This document shows, piece by piece, positions 12,144 through 24,051 of a DNA stretch of 64,000 bases. The stretch comes from Budorcas taxicolor (lineage: Eukaryota > Chordata > Mammalia > Artiodactyla > Bovidae). The translations under genes and the position numbers were made by a program. The stretch lies in NCBI RefSeq assembly GCF_023091745.1, contig NC_068910.1, positions 40,349,272 to 40,413,271 on the forward strand, in the 5' to 3' direction. A model generated the notes under the pieces. The model was not told the DNA's origin and did not search any database. It worked only from the letters and a program-made list of their open reading frames with translations. Positions within the stretch are counted from its first letter, which is position 1; each line of letters begins with the position of its first letter.

Positions 12144-12458
12144 TGGGCTTCCTGATAGCTCAGTTGGTAAAGAATCCTCCTGCAATCCAGGAGACCCCGG
12201 TTCAATTACTGGGTCAGGAAGATCTGCTGGAGAAGGCATTGGCTACCCACTCCAGTATTCTTGGGCTTCCCTTGTGGCTCAGCTGGTAAAGAATCTGCCT
12301 ACAGTGCTGGAGACCTGGTTTCAATCCCTGGGTTGGGAAGATCCCCTGGAGAAGAGAAGGGTTACTCACTCCAGTATTCTGGCCTGGAGAATTCCATGGA
12401 CTATGTAGTCCATGAGGTTGCAAAGAGTTGGACATGACTGAGCAACTTTCATTCACTC
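12144..12458 (+). mobile_element. Bov-tA SINE with doubled head
   Basis: Two tRNA-like heads follow each other (from 12146 and 12265), both with the 'ggctcag/agctcag' A-box-like region and a B-box-like 'ttcaat' segment, then one BovB-derived tail ending near 12455. Flanks carry a 10-bp target-site duplication with one mismatch: 'acagtatatt' at 12134-12143 and 'acactatatt' at 12459-12468. Confidence 0.9.
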
Positions 12459-12866
12459 ACACTATATTCAGGAAGATCATAATAACTATCTTTAAAAAAT
12501 GCAAATCAGTGTCATGATGAAGAGGCCAGGTTTCTTCCATTTGGCTTTATATATGGAAACTATGAGGTTAAAAATTGTTTCATATTAATACAATTCTTGG
12601 AAGGATTATGAACTAGTTATCTTGACGTTAGTGATTTAACTGTCACTCAAGGTACTCAAGTAGATCCTGCATGACTATTTGGTAGTCTAGTGGTATGTTG
12701 GGGTTGGCAGAGGATAGGACCAGTTGGTCTCTGAATGTATTCTGTGTTAGAAATAACTCACTATAGTTAAAACTATATTTTTTTAATCAGAAAAATAAAA
12801 TCAAGATTGAAACGCTCCATTTTCCCTATTTTAAGTCTAGGCAAACCTAATAGTTGAACAACCTTT

Positions 12867-13047
12867 GTTTTGGGACCCCCATGAACTGTAGCCCACCAAG
12901 CTCCTCTGTTCTTGGGATTTCCCAGGCATGAACATTGCAGTGGTTTGCCATTTTCTTCTCTAAGGAGTATTCATGACCCAGGAATCAAACCTGCATCTCT
13001 GGCATTGGCAGGCAAATATTTTTCCTGCTGAGCCACCAAGGAAGCCC
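12867..13047 (-). mobile_element. Bov-tA SINE
   Basis: Reverse-oriented copy from 'gggacccccatgaactgtag' to 'gccaccaaggaagcccc'. It is more diverged than its neighbours. Confidence 0.85.
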
Positions 13048-13095
13048 CAAAGCAACTATACTCCAATAAAATTAATGTAATAAAAAAAATAGATT
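13048..13095 (+). mobile_element. L1 3' terminal scrap
   Basis: 'agcaactatactccaataa' followed by an A-rich run matches the extreme 3' end of ruminant L1. Only about 45 bp remains, directly beside the SINE head. Confidence 0.5.
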
Positions 13096-14790
13096 TGTTT
13101 GTAGCAGAGGAATATAGAGAGGTCTCCATGGATCCTGGATACCCAAACTAGTGAGTGGGAAGGCAAACCAGGAAGCCAGGGTAATATAACTGCTTCTTGA
13201 ATGGTCTGTTCCTGGAAGAAAAGAGTTCAGACACCTGTTGGCCTCCAGAGGACTCTGAGTTAGCAACCAATTTGCTTAAGCAGGGATAAGTGAAGACATT
13301 TCTCATCAGATGAAGTCAGTCTCCAACCAGGCTTATATGTCTGGTCAAGATGGCTACCACACTTTGATTGGGACTGGATTCCCTTTTTATTGTGTATTGG
13401 GTGTCAAGATTAGCCATATGGGTAGATGTCTTGCCTCTAGTTTCATGCCTCCTCAGATATAACCCAGTAAATTAATGCACATCTTACACACTCACCACCA
13501 GTATCACTCAAATATATAGTCATATAAATCATTGTCAGAAGGGTCAGCTTTTACATAGGAAACTCAATATATTTAGGATTTAAAACATGCAGTTACATTG
13601 TACAGTTAAACTCACTGCACTTGAATAATATTCATACATCGCTTGCTAATGCACAGTTCAATTCTACTCATCCAAATAATGTGCTTACAACTTCAAAGCT
13701 TACTCATGATTCTTAGAAAACATCCCTGGGGGAGTGGGTGTAAATTTTTCTTCTCACAAGTGAAGCAGTGAACATATAGATTATCTTCAATTGTCCTGAT
13801 GTGAGCAAAATCCTAGCTTGTTCTTCAGGCTTTGCCTCTAAACTGTTTGACTTTATAACTATTTAGTCTCACTGGGATTCTTCCCTCATTTTTAAAATGA
13901 AGAAATTGGAGTATAGAGATCCTTGGATCCCTAAGTTTCTAAAGTTATGATTCTGACTTATATCACTCAAAATGGTGATCAAATGGTGCTCTGACAAGAG
14001 TTCAAAATGGAATGGGTAAGTGTGAAGTGCCCAAGAGAGTGTTAATAATAGCCTAATAGTAATATTGCTTTGGCATTAGAGATTCAAATGGCTCTTGAAG
14101 CCACGTTCAAGTCTCAATCAATTATTATTTTTAACAGTGACATAAGTGGAGGACATTAGCATTGGCTGTTCAGCGCTGGCTGTGTTACAGAGGGATTTGT
14201 TAAACTGAGCAAAGGAAAAATGATTGACTGGTACGTTTAATTTATTACTTTTATTGACTTCTGCAGCTCCAGTGCAGTTGTACTCAAAAGACCCATACTA
14301 GCTAATAAAATAGGACTTTAGAATTGATGTAGCAAATAAAATGCCAAATAAGAATGCCATTGTCATTAAAATGGAGCAATACTATTGATGTAAAATAAAT
14401 ATATTAGCCAGTTTGCTGTGCATTTGGACTGGGCCTAATCACCGAAGGTACTTTTAGGGTTACTGGTATATATGACAAATGAAAGACCTCTTACCAAGAG
14501 GAGTAATGCAGTTTTATGTGACAGAATTGCCATGGAAACAGAAATAAATCCTGAAGCTAAAAAGGGCCGTGAATATCCTGTCTTCTGAGTTCAGCTCACT
14601 GCTGTGCTCCTTAGAAGAAATTCACAGGAAGCTTACTATGGTTTCCCTTTTAAATGAAAAATTATACAGTTGGTAATTCTCAACTCATGTCGTTATTGGG
14701 CATTCACTTTTCACTGTAATTGGCATGAAGATGGCAGACTTAGACAAAACAGATCCTGCCACTCCTCTTACACTTCCACTCAATTTTCCT
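13096..14790. other. Unrecognised sequence, possibly unique
   Basis: About 1.7 kb with no transposon signature that I recognise and no long frame. Frame 13072-13266 shows no family motif. If any part of this window holds conserved non-coding DNA, repeat-free stretches such as this are candidates, but I cannot test conservation. Confidence 0.4.
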
Positions 14791-14795
14791 TTAAC

Positions 14796-14837
14796 ACATA
14801 CACAGACACACACACACACAGACACACACACACACCC
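14796..14837. repeat. CA-rich microsatellite
   Basis: Imperfect (CA)n interrupted by CAGACA units. The open frames over it (14670-14969, 14791-14979) translate the repeat and are not genes. Confidence 0.9.
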
Positions 14838-15043
14838 TCTGCTTTGCAATTACATATAGTGTGTAATCACCTGTTTTTCTGTATGAGCTATAATTCAGAC
14901 ATGATCTTAAACAGTTCTGACAAATATAAATGTCTTCTAAAATGTCACAGTGATATGTTGATTTGTTAACTAGAGTCATATTTAACTACCAGGGAACATC
15001 CTCACATGAGAGCAGGAAAATTCCCTTCAATTCAGTGTCCTTG

Positions 15044-15062
15044 ATGTGTGTGTGTGTGTGTG
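15044..15062. repeat. (TG)n microsatellite, short
   Basis: About nine TG units, uninterrupted. Confidence 0.9.
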
Positions 15063-15234
15063 CCATTTGCTTAAAATGAACTGAAATCAACAAATTAATA
15101 AGTTCTTGATATTTTACAGTTTTCAGTTCAACCAGTTAAGAAAGTGTGATGGATGGCTTGCCTTCTGGTTCCAGTGCTCTTAATTAGCATTGGTTATCAG
15201 CCTAAGTCATCCTTTAAAGGCAGTTTGAATCTCT

Positions 15235-15567
15235 CGGTCTTCCCTGATAGCTCAGCTGGTAAAGAGTCTGCCTGCAATGAAGGAGACCCTAGTTTGAGTC
15301 CTGGATTGGGAAGGTCCTCTGGAGAAGGGATAGGCTACCCACTCCAGTATTCTTGGGCATCCCTGGTGGCTCAGATGGTAAGAATCAGCCTGCAATGAGG
15401 GAGACCTGGGTTTGATCCCTGGGTTGGGAATATCCCCTGGAGAAGAGCATGGCAACCCACTCTAGTATTCTTGTCTGGAGAATCCCCATGGTTAGAGGAG
15501 CTTGGTAGGCTACAGTCCATTGGGTCACAAAAGGTCAGACACGACTGAGCAACTAAGCAAAGCACTA
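15235..15567 (+). mobile_element. Bov-tA SINE with doubled head
   Basis: Two successive tRNA-like heads (from 15239 and 15357) and a single BovB-type tail. It is flanked by a perfect 8-bp target-site duplication 'gaatctct' at 15227-15234 and 15568-15575. The architecture equals that of the 12144 copy, so the doubled head is a subfamily trait and not a local accident. Confidence 0.95.
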
Positions 15568-15919
15568 GAATCTCTTAGGATTAAATTTTACCTTTCTAAA
15601 ATAGCTCAAAGCTTGAAAAAGTAACGTGGAAATAGTTCATTGACCTTTAGTTCTTTTTAACTATATACCAGTACTGAATATGGTAAGACTCTTGGTTTCC
15701 TCTAGGAAGGCAAGAACCAAATCTGTCTCATTTGTCACCGTGGCAGTGGTGCCGAAAACTGACTGACGCATAGGTGTACAGTGAATACTTCTGGCATGAG
15801 TGAGTTGAGCCAAACAAGTAGTTTCAGGAGTAGAATTGATCTCCTAATCACTTCAATATTTATCAGAAATGAAAGAGAGTGCTGAAGTAGTCTGCAAAGA
15901 AAGATTGGCAAGGTAGAAT

Positions 15920-16675
15920 ATTTGCCCCTGCAGTCAGTTCTTATGTTGAAACCCTAATGTTTTTTTTTTTTTTTCAATATTTGCTTTATTTTATTTTTGC
16001 CTGTGATGGATTTCCATTGCTGTACGAGGGCCTTCTTCGTTTCCAAGAGTGGGGCTACTCTCTAGTTGTGGTGCACAGACTTCTCATTGCAGTGGACTTC
16101 TCTCTTCACAGTGCACAGTCTTCACAGTGCAGACTTCTCTCTTACTGTGGAGCAGAGGCTCTAGGCATGTGGGCTTCAGCGGTTGAGGCTCACGGGCTCT
16201 AGAGTGCTGGCTTAGTAGTTAGTTGAACCAGTAGTTAGCTGGTTAGTTGTTCCACAGCATATGGGATCTTCCCGGACCAGGGATCAAACCCATGTCCCCT
16301 GCATTGGTAGGCCAACTCTTCACCACTGGGCCACCAGGGAAGACCTGAAACCCTAATCTTATTGGTATGGTATTTTGAGGTGGGAACTTCAGGAGTTGAT
16401 TAAGTCATTAGGGTGGAGCAGACACAAATGAGATTAGTGCCCTTATAGGAAGAGATGGAGAATTAGCTACTGCTCCTCTTCTTCTGTGTCAGGATGCAGC
16501 AAGAAGCCAGTAGTGTGCATCCTGGAAGAGGTGGTCCTCACCAGAACTGCACCGTGTTGGCTCTTTGATCTTGGATGGCTGGCTTCCAGAACTGCAAGAA
16601 ATAGGTTTCTGTTGTTTAAATCACTCAGGGTAAGGTCCTTTGTTATAGATAGCAGCCTGAATTGACTAAGACAAG
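15920..16675 (+). mobile_element. MaLR-type LTR (MLT1/MST-like), split
   Basis: The right arm reads like a MaLR solo LTR: 'gaggtgggaacttcagg', 'attagtgcccttatagga', 'cagcaagaagccag', 'ttgatcttggatggct', 'ccagaactgcaagaaat', 'tttctgttgtttaaatc' and 'attgactaagaca' in the family order. The left arm 'cttatgttgaaaccctaat' precedes a CHR SINE that splits the LTR. MaLRs are ancient ERVL-related elements. The exact subfamily and the left boundary are uncertain. Confidence 0.7.
15959..16345 (-). mobile_element. CHR SINE inserted in MaLR LTR
   Basis: Starts with a T-run (reversed poly(A)) and ends with the tRNA-like head 'accactgggccaccagggaa' in reverse. Internal text such as 'gcttctcattgcagtgg'-like segments and 'gggatcttcccggaccaggg' is CHR-2 type. 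A perfect 12-bp target-site duplication 'tgaaaccctaat' lies at 15947-15958 and 16346-16357. Confidence 0.92.
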
Positions 16676-17205
16676 TACTTCTGCCTCTTTAGTTCTCATT
16701 GCCTGACAGAATGTGGGCACAACTACAGAGCCAAAGAATTTGTGGGTCAAAACTCTGTTCCCAGCAGGAATGTTGTAGTAAAAGAAATTATTTTCCTACA
16801 TAACAGTTGTTCAGTGGAGAAAGAGTCAAATACTGCTGCCTCCCACTGAAGTTCACAGTCAACTGACCTTCCAGAAGCTTCTGCCTCTATCTCTTTCACA
16901 TCAATTTGTTACAGATTTTAGATGTGAGGTTTAAGAAAAACCAGAATTATCCAGAAACTTTCCTCAGTTGTCTAATTTTCTTTGAATGACTAGACATAGC
17001 CTTGAATATGGAAGCATTTTGCCATTGTGTGGATATAAAGCTTACACTTAAAAGTAGATGAAAGTCAGATTTGCTGTTCTTCCTCTCTTTCTAATGTATA
17101 GCTTTTGCATAAAATTTCACTGAGGTTTTGCTTATGACTATATTCAGTAGGTATCTCAAAATAATTCTTGATCTTGAGGTGATGATTGGCATATTTCTTT
17201 TGCAT
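16676..17205. other. Unrecognised sequence
   Basis: About 530 bp between the LTR and an L1 3' end, with no gene signal and no repeat that I can name. Confidence 0.4.
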
Positions 17206-17627
17206 AATAATATTCATTAAAAACTTTATTGGAGGAAAATTACAATGTTGTGTTGGCTTTGCTGTACAACAATGCAAATCAGCCATAATTATACATATAT
17301 CACCTTCCTCTTGAGCCTCCCTCCCCTCCCCTCCCCACATCTCACCCCTCTAGGTCATTAAAGAGCAGCAGGGGACTCCCTGTGTTATGTAGTAACTTCT
17401 TACCAGTTATCTATTTTACATGGTAGTCTATATATGTTCATGCTACTTTCTCCATTTGTCCCACTCTTTCCTCCCCCACTGTGTTCAGAAGTCTGTTCTC
17501 TATATCTGAATCATCCCTTCCCTGCGAATCATCAATACCATTTTCTAGATTCCATATGTATGTGTATAGTATATTAATACTATATTTGTTTTTCTCTTTC
17601 TGACTTACTTCAATCTGTATAACAGAC

Positions 17628-17630
<3 letters not shown>

Positions 17631-17672
<42 letters not shown>

Positions 17673-17930
17673 AAGTCGCTTCAGTCGTGTCCGACTCTGT
17701 GCAACCCCATAGACAGCAGCCCACCAGGCTCCTCCATCCCTGGGATTCTCCAGGCAAGAACACTGGAGTGGGTTGCCACTTCCTTCTCCAATTCATGAAA
17801 GTGAAAAGTGAAAGTGAAGTCACTCAGTCATGTCCAACTCTTCGTGATCCCATGGACTGCAGCCTACCAGGCTCCTCCATCATGGGATTTTCCAGGCAAG
17901 AGTACTGGTGCCATTGCCTTCTCCAATAAG
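17631..17930 (-). mobile_element. Bov-A2 SINE with (AGC)n tail
   Basis: Complete dimeric Bov-A2 in reverse: a (CTG)n run at 17631-17672, one Bov-A monomer, the linker 'gaaagtgaaaagtgaaagtg', then a second monomer. It is flanked by the 7-bp duplication 'agactct' at 17624-17630 and 17931-17937, cut from the host L1. The trinucleotide tail is a natural microsatellite locus. Confidence 0.95.
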
Positions 17931-18601
17931 AGACTCTAGCTTTATCCATCTCACTAGAACTGACTCACATTTGTTCTTTTATATGGCTGAGTAATATTCC
18001 ACTGGATATATGTACTATATCTTCTTAATCCATTATCTGTAGATGTATATCTAGGTTGATTCCATGTCCTAGCTATTGTAAATAGTGCTGCAATAAACAT
18101 GTGTCTTTTTCAGTTATGGTTATCTCAGACCATATGCCCAGTGGGATTGCTGGGTCATATGGTAGTTTTATTCCTAGGTTTTTAAGGAATCTCCATACTG
18201 TTCTCAATAGTGGCTGTATCAATTTACATTCCCATCAACAATGCAAGAGGGCTTCCTTTTCTCCACATCCTCTCCAGCATTTATTATTTGTAGATTTTTT
18301 GATGGTGGTCATTCTGACTGGTGTGAGATGATACCTCACTGTCATTTTGATTTGTATTTCTCCAATAATTATTAATGTTGAGCATCTTTTCATGTGTTTA
18401 TTGGCCACCTGAATGCCTTCTTTGGAGAAACGTCTGTTTAGGACTTCTGCCCATTTTTTGATTGTGCTGTTTGTTTTTCTCATAGTGAGCTGTATGAACT
18501 GCATATACAATTTGGAGATTAATTTTTTGTCATTTATTTCATTTGCAATTGTTTTCTTCCATTCTGAGGGCTGTCCATTAGTTTTGTCTACTGTTTCTTT
18601 T

Positions 18602-18726
18602 TGGAGAAGGAAATGGCAACCCACTCCAGTATTCTTGCCTAGAAAATCACATGGATGGAGGAGCCTGGCAGGCAATAACCCATGGGGTCACAAAGAGTCG
18701 GACACGGCTGAGTGACTAACACGTAC
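18602..18726 (+). mobile_element. Bov SINE monomer (headless)
   Basis: Begins at 'ggagaaggaaatggcaac' and lacks a tRNA-like head, so it resembles one Bov-A monomer. It is flanked by a perfect 12-bp duplication 'actgtttctttt' at 18590-18601 and 18727-18738. Confidence 0.9.
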
Positions 18727-19249
18727 ACTGTTTCTTTTGCTGTGCAAAATCTTTTAAGTTTAATTAGGTCCCATTTGTTTATTTTTGTTTTCATTTTCAT
18801 TACCCTAGGAAGTGGCAAAGAGGATCTTGCTATCATTTATGTTGAAGAGTGTACTGGCTATGTTTTTCTTTGAGAGCTTTATAATTTCTGGCCTTGAATT
18901 TAAGTCTTTAATCCATTTTGAGTTTGTCTGTATGGTGTTAGGAAGTTCTAGTTTTATTCTTTTACATGTAGTTGTCCAGTTTTTCCAGCACCACTTATCG
19001 AGGCAGCTGTCTTTTCTCAATTGTATATTCTTGCCCCCTTTGTCAAAGATAAGGTGCCCATAGGTACATGGGTTTACCTCTGGGCTTTCTATCTTGTTCC
19101 ATTGGTCTATATTTCTGTTTTGTGCCAAAACCATAATGTCTTGATGACTGTAGCTTTGTAGTATAGTCTAAAGTCAGTATGGTTGATTTCCTCCAGTTTC
19201 ATTTTTCTTTTTCAAGATTGCTTTGGCTATTCAGGGTCTTTTGTGTTTC

Positions 19250-19367
19250 AATGGACGTGAGTCTGAGTGAACTCTGGGAGATGGTGATGAACAGGGAGGC
19301 CTGGCGTGCTGCGGTTCATGGGGTCACAAAGAGTCAGACATGACTGAGCGACTGAACTGAACTGAAC
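19250..19367 (+). mobile_element. BovB LINE 3' end, 118 bp
   Basis: Only the last part of BovB is present, from 'atggacgtgagtctgagtga' to the 'gactgaactgaactgaac' tail. An 8-bp duplication 'tgtgtttc' at 19242-19249 and 19368-19375 comes from the interrupted L1. Confidence 0.9.
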
Positions 19368-19695
19368 TGTGTTTCCATACAAATTGTGAACATTTTTGTT
19401 CCAGTTCTGTGAAAATACCATTGGTAGTTTGATATGGATTGCATTGAATCTGTAGATTGTTTGGGGTTGTATAATCATATTCACAATATTAATATTTCCA
19501 ATCCAAGAACACAGTATATCTCTCCATCTATTTGTGTCATCTTTAATTTCTTTCATCAGTGTCTTATGGTTTCCTGCATACAGGTCTTTTGTCTCTTTAG
19601 GTAAGCTTATTCCTAGGTATTTTATTCTTTTTGTTGCAATGGTTAATGGGATTTTTTTCTTAATTTCTCTTTCTGATTTTTAGGAATGCAAGAGA

Positions 19696-21357
19696 ATGGC
19701 CCCTATTTCTCTTTAGAAAGAAAGCTAATTCTCAAATATGTTGTAGTTCAACTGAAGGTAAATTATTTCTAGCTTTATGAGAAATATAATACATTTAATA
19801 ATTGGTTGCCTTCAAGAAGCCAATATTAGATGTTTTGTAAGAAGCTGTTGGCAGAAGACTTAAATGAAAGTCACAGAGCCTTGTCTGAACTCACTAGGAA
19901 AAGCACAACCACATCCTGAGTTTCAGTCTTGTGACTTGAATATTACATACATCTATCTTTGGGGACCACAGTCAGAGCGACAGTATTTGTGGGTCTTAAC
20001 TTAATGAGACTTAACAAGTCAGCAAAACTGGCAGTATCTATTTGAGGCATGATGAGGAAGGAAAATAGTTCAACAGTTAGGGTTGTTTGTAGGAAGGGTA
20101 GAGGAAACACTGTCAGATAAGAACTTTGGAAAATGACAAGCAAGGGGAAGAAATATCATATAATGAACACTGGAGTAGGAGTCAGACAAGCTTAGTTCAT
20201 GTGCCAGCTCCACTCACTGATCCAATCAAATTGTCCAATTCCATGTCTTTGAAAAGATAATAACAGTACCTTCTTTACAGAGTAGTTGTGAACGCATAGC
20301 ATTATGTATACATATTAGAGTGCATAAATATACATCCATACACATATAAGCTCATGTTAGTTTACACATGCACACACACAAACATACTACCACCTTGCCT
20401 GTGGTCAGTAGCTGCCTTCTGTTTGTTTTCTGAACTGCATTTGTTCATATGTCAAGGAATATATATGCCTTGCCTCCTTCACTCACAGAGCTTCAATGAA
20501 TTTCTATCACAGACATAAGACACTAGTAGAGATGTTTGTTGTATTTTTTTAAACTGATGTTTTCATATCTTTATGTCTAGGCTAGGTCTCCAGTTTGGAT
20601 CCTTGGAGGATAGTTCACAGCAACACCCCTACCCTGAAGGAAGTCATGACCTACTTGAGCAATGGTCCCTTGGAATTAAATTGCAATGTGAGAATGCAGT
20701 ACTGATTAAGAACTACTGTGTCCTTTACACCTTAAAATACTCAAGAGTCTTCATAATTGGTCTTCAGCTCCTTGTCCAGCCTTTTCTTGACATATACTTG
20801 TCTCACAAGTCTGATCCAACAATCACATCACATAGTTTTATTTTCTGTGGTTATCCTGATTTTTTTTGGCCTGAAAGTCTTTCCTTACTTTGCATCATTT
20901 ACCTCTGATTCAGACTGTGGCAATCTCCAAGTAAGTCTAAGTTTGAATGTCTCCTTTGTCAGGAATTTCATCTACCATGTGAATTATTTAGAAATACTCT
21001 CTTTCCTTTGAACATATTCCATATTTTAAATATCCTGAGGATTTCCTCTTCTGTGAATTGCTTCTTCATGTCCTTTATACTAGTTTCCTTATTTTTGTTG
21101 TATAGAGTCTGGCTATCAGTTCCCATCTCTTAAAGACCATCAGAAAAACCTGTTGATCAAACAAAGCTAAGTGTGTTAGTCCCGCTCCATAAGAGAGAAT
21201 ACACATTGACGGTTATTAGTTGAATCTCAGAAGAGGGGCTTTGGGATTTACAGGGTTTCAGGACCTGCCCTGGGCAATTTAAAGGTAGATCTTGCAAGGT
21301 GGGGAATATGTCAGGATTGGGCTGAATTTACAATATAATGACTGTTAAGGCTTTTGA
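19696..21357. other. Low-repeat stretch with one MIR
   Basis: Contains a plus-strand MIR at about 20160-20310 ('ggagtaggagtcagacaag', 'aaaagataataacagtacct'). The frame at 20573-20908 (111 codons) has no recognisable domain and no splice or start context beyond chance. No gene is called. Confidence 0.4.
20160..20310 (+). repeat. MIR SINE, ancient
   Basis: Order of blocks agrees with MIR: a sensor-like 'gtcagacaagcttagttc', then 'atgtctttgaaaagataa' and 'taacagtaccttctttacag'. Diverged; ends approximate. Confidence 0.6.
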
Positions 21358-21566
21358 GGTGAACCCAGTGGCTCAGCAGTAAAGAATCCACCTGCAATGT
21401 AGGGGATGCAGGAGACGTGGGTTTGATCCCTGAGTCAGGAAGGAGGAGGACATGACAATCCACTCCAGTATTCTTGCCTGGGAAATCCCATGGACAGAGG
21501 AGGCTGGCAGGCTATAGTCCATGGGGTCGCAAAGAGGCAGACAGGACTGAAATGACTGAGCACACA
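21358..21566 (+). mobile_element. Bov-tA SINE
   Basis: Single-head copy from 'gaacccagtggctcagcag' to 'gaaatgactgagcacac'. A small internal expansion occurs in the head ('aatgtaggggatgcaggag'). Confidence 0.88.
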
Positions 21567-23295
21567 TTGGTAAGCAAGATGTCAGTTTTGAAAAGCATAT
21601 TGTTTCATTTAGTTGCAGGTCTTTTCTTCCAGAAGTGCATTTTCTGGAGCAAAGAGCTAAGGTATTTTTGCTTGTCCTCAGTTTTGTTCTACATAGGGAT
21701 AGCAAAATATATGATAGTTTTATATCTCAAACCTAATAACAATGATCTTTACACTTTATAAGAGTGTGACTTCCATTTTTTTGTGATTGCTTTAAAAAAT
21801 CTGCTTCCAAGAAATGAGTTTGCAGAACCACCAGTAGGTTATTGGTATTAAAGATGATTTGAGCCTTAAGCCAAACAGGACTTAATCTTAAGTAAATCTG
21901 AGAGTGGTGTGATCCTGGAAAACAGAACTTGCTATCTCAGAAAAAGAAGGCAGCAAAGGAATAAAACTGGATTGGCACCCTTGGGAAAGATAGATTGGTA
22001 GGAGGGGAAGAGCAGGTGGGAGTCTAATACAGACAGACTTACATGAGATCAGCTTGGCTCTGGTTAAAAGCTAAGGAAGGAGTGGAGTAGGATGTAAACA
22101 GTGCCAGTTAATGTATCTATTGGCCTCCAAGTGTTTTTCCTTTTGGCTATAAGTAAGATAGGTTCTTTTTGGTGCTGACCAACTTGTAAGGTGTCAGTCC
22201 TGCACAAATTAACTCTAGCCGCTCAGGAATAAAAATTTTACCTGCATGATGTATGAAATGGAAATGAGAACCATAACCTAGCTCCCTAGTCCACAAATAT
22301 TGTTTGAAATAAGCTGGCAATTATTAGCAGTAATTTGCATGATGAATGTCTCTGAAGTTCTACCGAAATATTTCTGAGATTATCATTGATACACATTGGT
22401 TGGAAAAGTTGTAGAGACCTTTTTTTTAATGGTTTTAATCTCAGGCTTTTTCATGTATAATCACTTCAAACTTACATATTCACTCACACAGAATTATACA
22501 GGTCATGGGCATTATATTTCCTTAAAATGTTATGCAAACTTCTGGCACACTATCAGTGTATCAGAAGTGCTCTTGTCAATACATGTCAGATAAATGTATC
22601 CTGTAGAGTTTAAGCACTTACTCTAAGTTTTAATGCTTCTTGTATTAATATAACATAATTATGAAATTAAATGTGTTAGATGTTGTTAGTAGACATATTT
22701 GTAACAATAGTCTGAAAATATTGCTACCCTTTCAGGCATCTAATTTAGTTTAATTGAAGAATATTGTATGATTGCAAATGAGTTGTTTAAAAATATCCAA
22801 AAAAAATTACTCATTACCATTGCCAAGGAGTATTTTATTAATCAGAATTTGCTTGGCGTTACACTAGAAAAACAAAACAGTATGAGATACTGCGAACAGT
22901 GGTAAAACTGTTTAAACAGTTAAAACAAAAAACAGCAAAGTATGGGATACTGAACCCAAAAGAGATGTCTACAATTTTCTTCTGAACACCACAATTAAAA
23001 TTTTGTGTTTATCCTTCCAGTTTGTTAATAAAGTGATATAATTCATATAATTCATTATTGTATCCTCATAGAATATTGCTTTTTCATATTAATATTTCAA
23101 AGAGAAAAAAAAAATAGTGACACAAAATGTTTAAGGACCATTGTGCCCCGTGGATGGGGTAAGGAGGTTCCCATTGATCCTAACTACCCTATATGAAAAC
23201 TGATTCATAAAAAGGGATAGGCTAGAAGCTGTAGAGGAATAATGTTCTGTAAAGCCTGCCTCTGACTGAGGCTGTATGGTCAGTTATATTTTTAA
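21567..23295. other. Unrecognised sequence
   Basis: About 1.7 kb without a recognisable repeat or gene. AT-rich from 22600 onward. Confidence 0.4.
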
Positions 23296-23296
23296 A

Positions 23297-23475
23297 TAGT
23301 CATTCTCAACCTTGATAGCCAGTTGAAATTATTCCCTGGGAAACTTTAAAAAATACTGCTATCTAGGTGTCTACCCTAGAAAATCTCCTTTATATGACTT
23401 GGTGAACAGACTAAAGGCTGGGGCTTTTTCAAGGTCTCTGGTTGATTCTAATGTGCAGGCGAGGCCAATAACTAA
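23297..23475 (+). repeat. MER5-like hAT MITE
   Basis: Shows 'gtcattctcaaccttgata', then 'ctgggaaactttaaaaaata', and near the far end 'gattctaatgtgcaggcgag', the order found in MER5A/B. These are short non-autonomous hAT-Charlie DNA transposons of placental age. Confidence 0.65.
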
Positions 23476-24051
23476 TATTTAAAGGGTTTATAATGTCGAC
23501 TGAGATAAAAAAGCACAATGAAAGCTGTTTCAGTTTTATTGGGGGATAAAACTGAGAACTCTAGCCTAGGAAACAGCTGCTCAGGTAGCTTTGAGGAACT
23601 TCTTAGGAGATATAGGGGGAAGGTCAGTATATATGTGATTTTGAAGAAGGGAGTACTAGCAAATGAGCATATATTTTGGTAGAAGGTTACTGCTAGTCTT
23701 GAGCCACTGATATCTTAGTTAATGATTTTGGTATTGTTCTATAATATGTATGGAAAGATGTAAGAAATTGAACTCGTAAAATTTTCTCCTGTAAGTATCT
23801 AACTATCTGAGGGCCTGTGCTGCCCGTTTTCCCAGAGGACAGAGTGCCCCATTCCTGATCTCTACCCTGAGTGCCTTTCAGGGTGTGTTGAAGGTCAACA
23901 GCTGCAGTAGCAAGAGACCTGTTCTTTGCAGAACCAGATGGTCAGCAGCATTCTTTAGTTGGCAGTAATCACCAGTTTCAGTGAGGCCACCCCACATGCC
24001 ACAGTTTACATTTGTACTAAAATCTTTGTTGAAGCAGATTGTTGACCTTAT

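Larger units (their letters stand above)
17208..19695 (-). mobile_element. L1 LINE, 2.5 kb, with three nested insertions
   Basis: A minus-strand L1 covering the 3' UTR and the C-terminal part of ORF2. Frames 18235-18675, 18805-19134 and 19248-19556 hold L1 ORF2 blocks such as NKCWRGCGEKEALLHC, KWIKDLNSRPEIIKL and the region near the reverse-transcriptase end. Many frame changes are present, so it is inactive. Three younger elements interrupt it: Bov-A2 at 17631-17930, a SINE monomer at 18602-18726 and a BovB 3' end at 19250-19367. L1 text resumes without loss after each, beyond a short target-site duplication. Confidence 0.9.

Noticed and set aside
12144..12458. tRNA gene suggested by A-box and B-box-like text
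   Set aside because: These are tRNA-derived SINE heads; no cloverleaf with intact stems and anticodon loop is apparent.
14796..14837. CRISPR-like or other regular array
   Set aside because: Simple dinucleotide repeats and SINE repeats only; no spaced repeat-spacer pattern anywhere in the window.
20573..20908. 111-codon open frame in otherwise repeat-poor DNA
   Set aside because: No domain or motif that I recognise, no supporting neighbouring exon signal, and composition typical of chance frames in AT-rich DNA.
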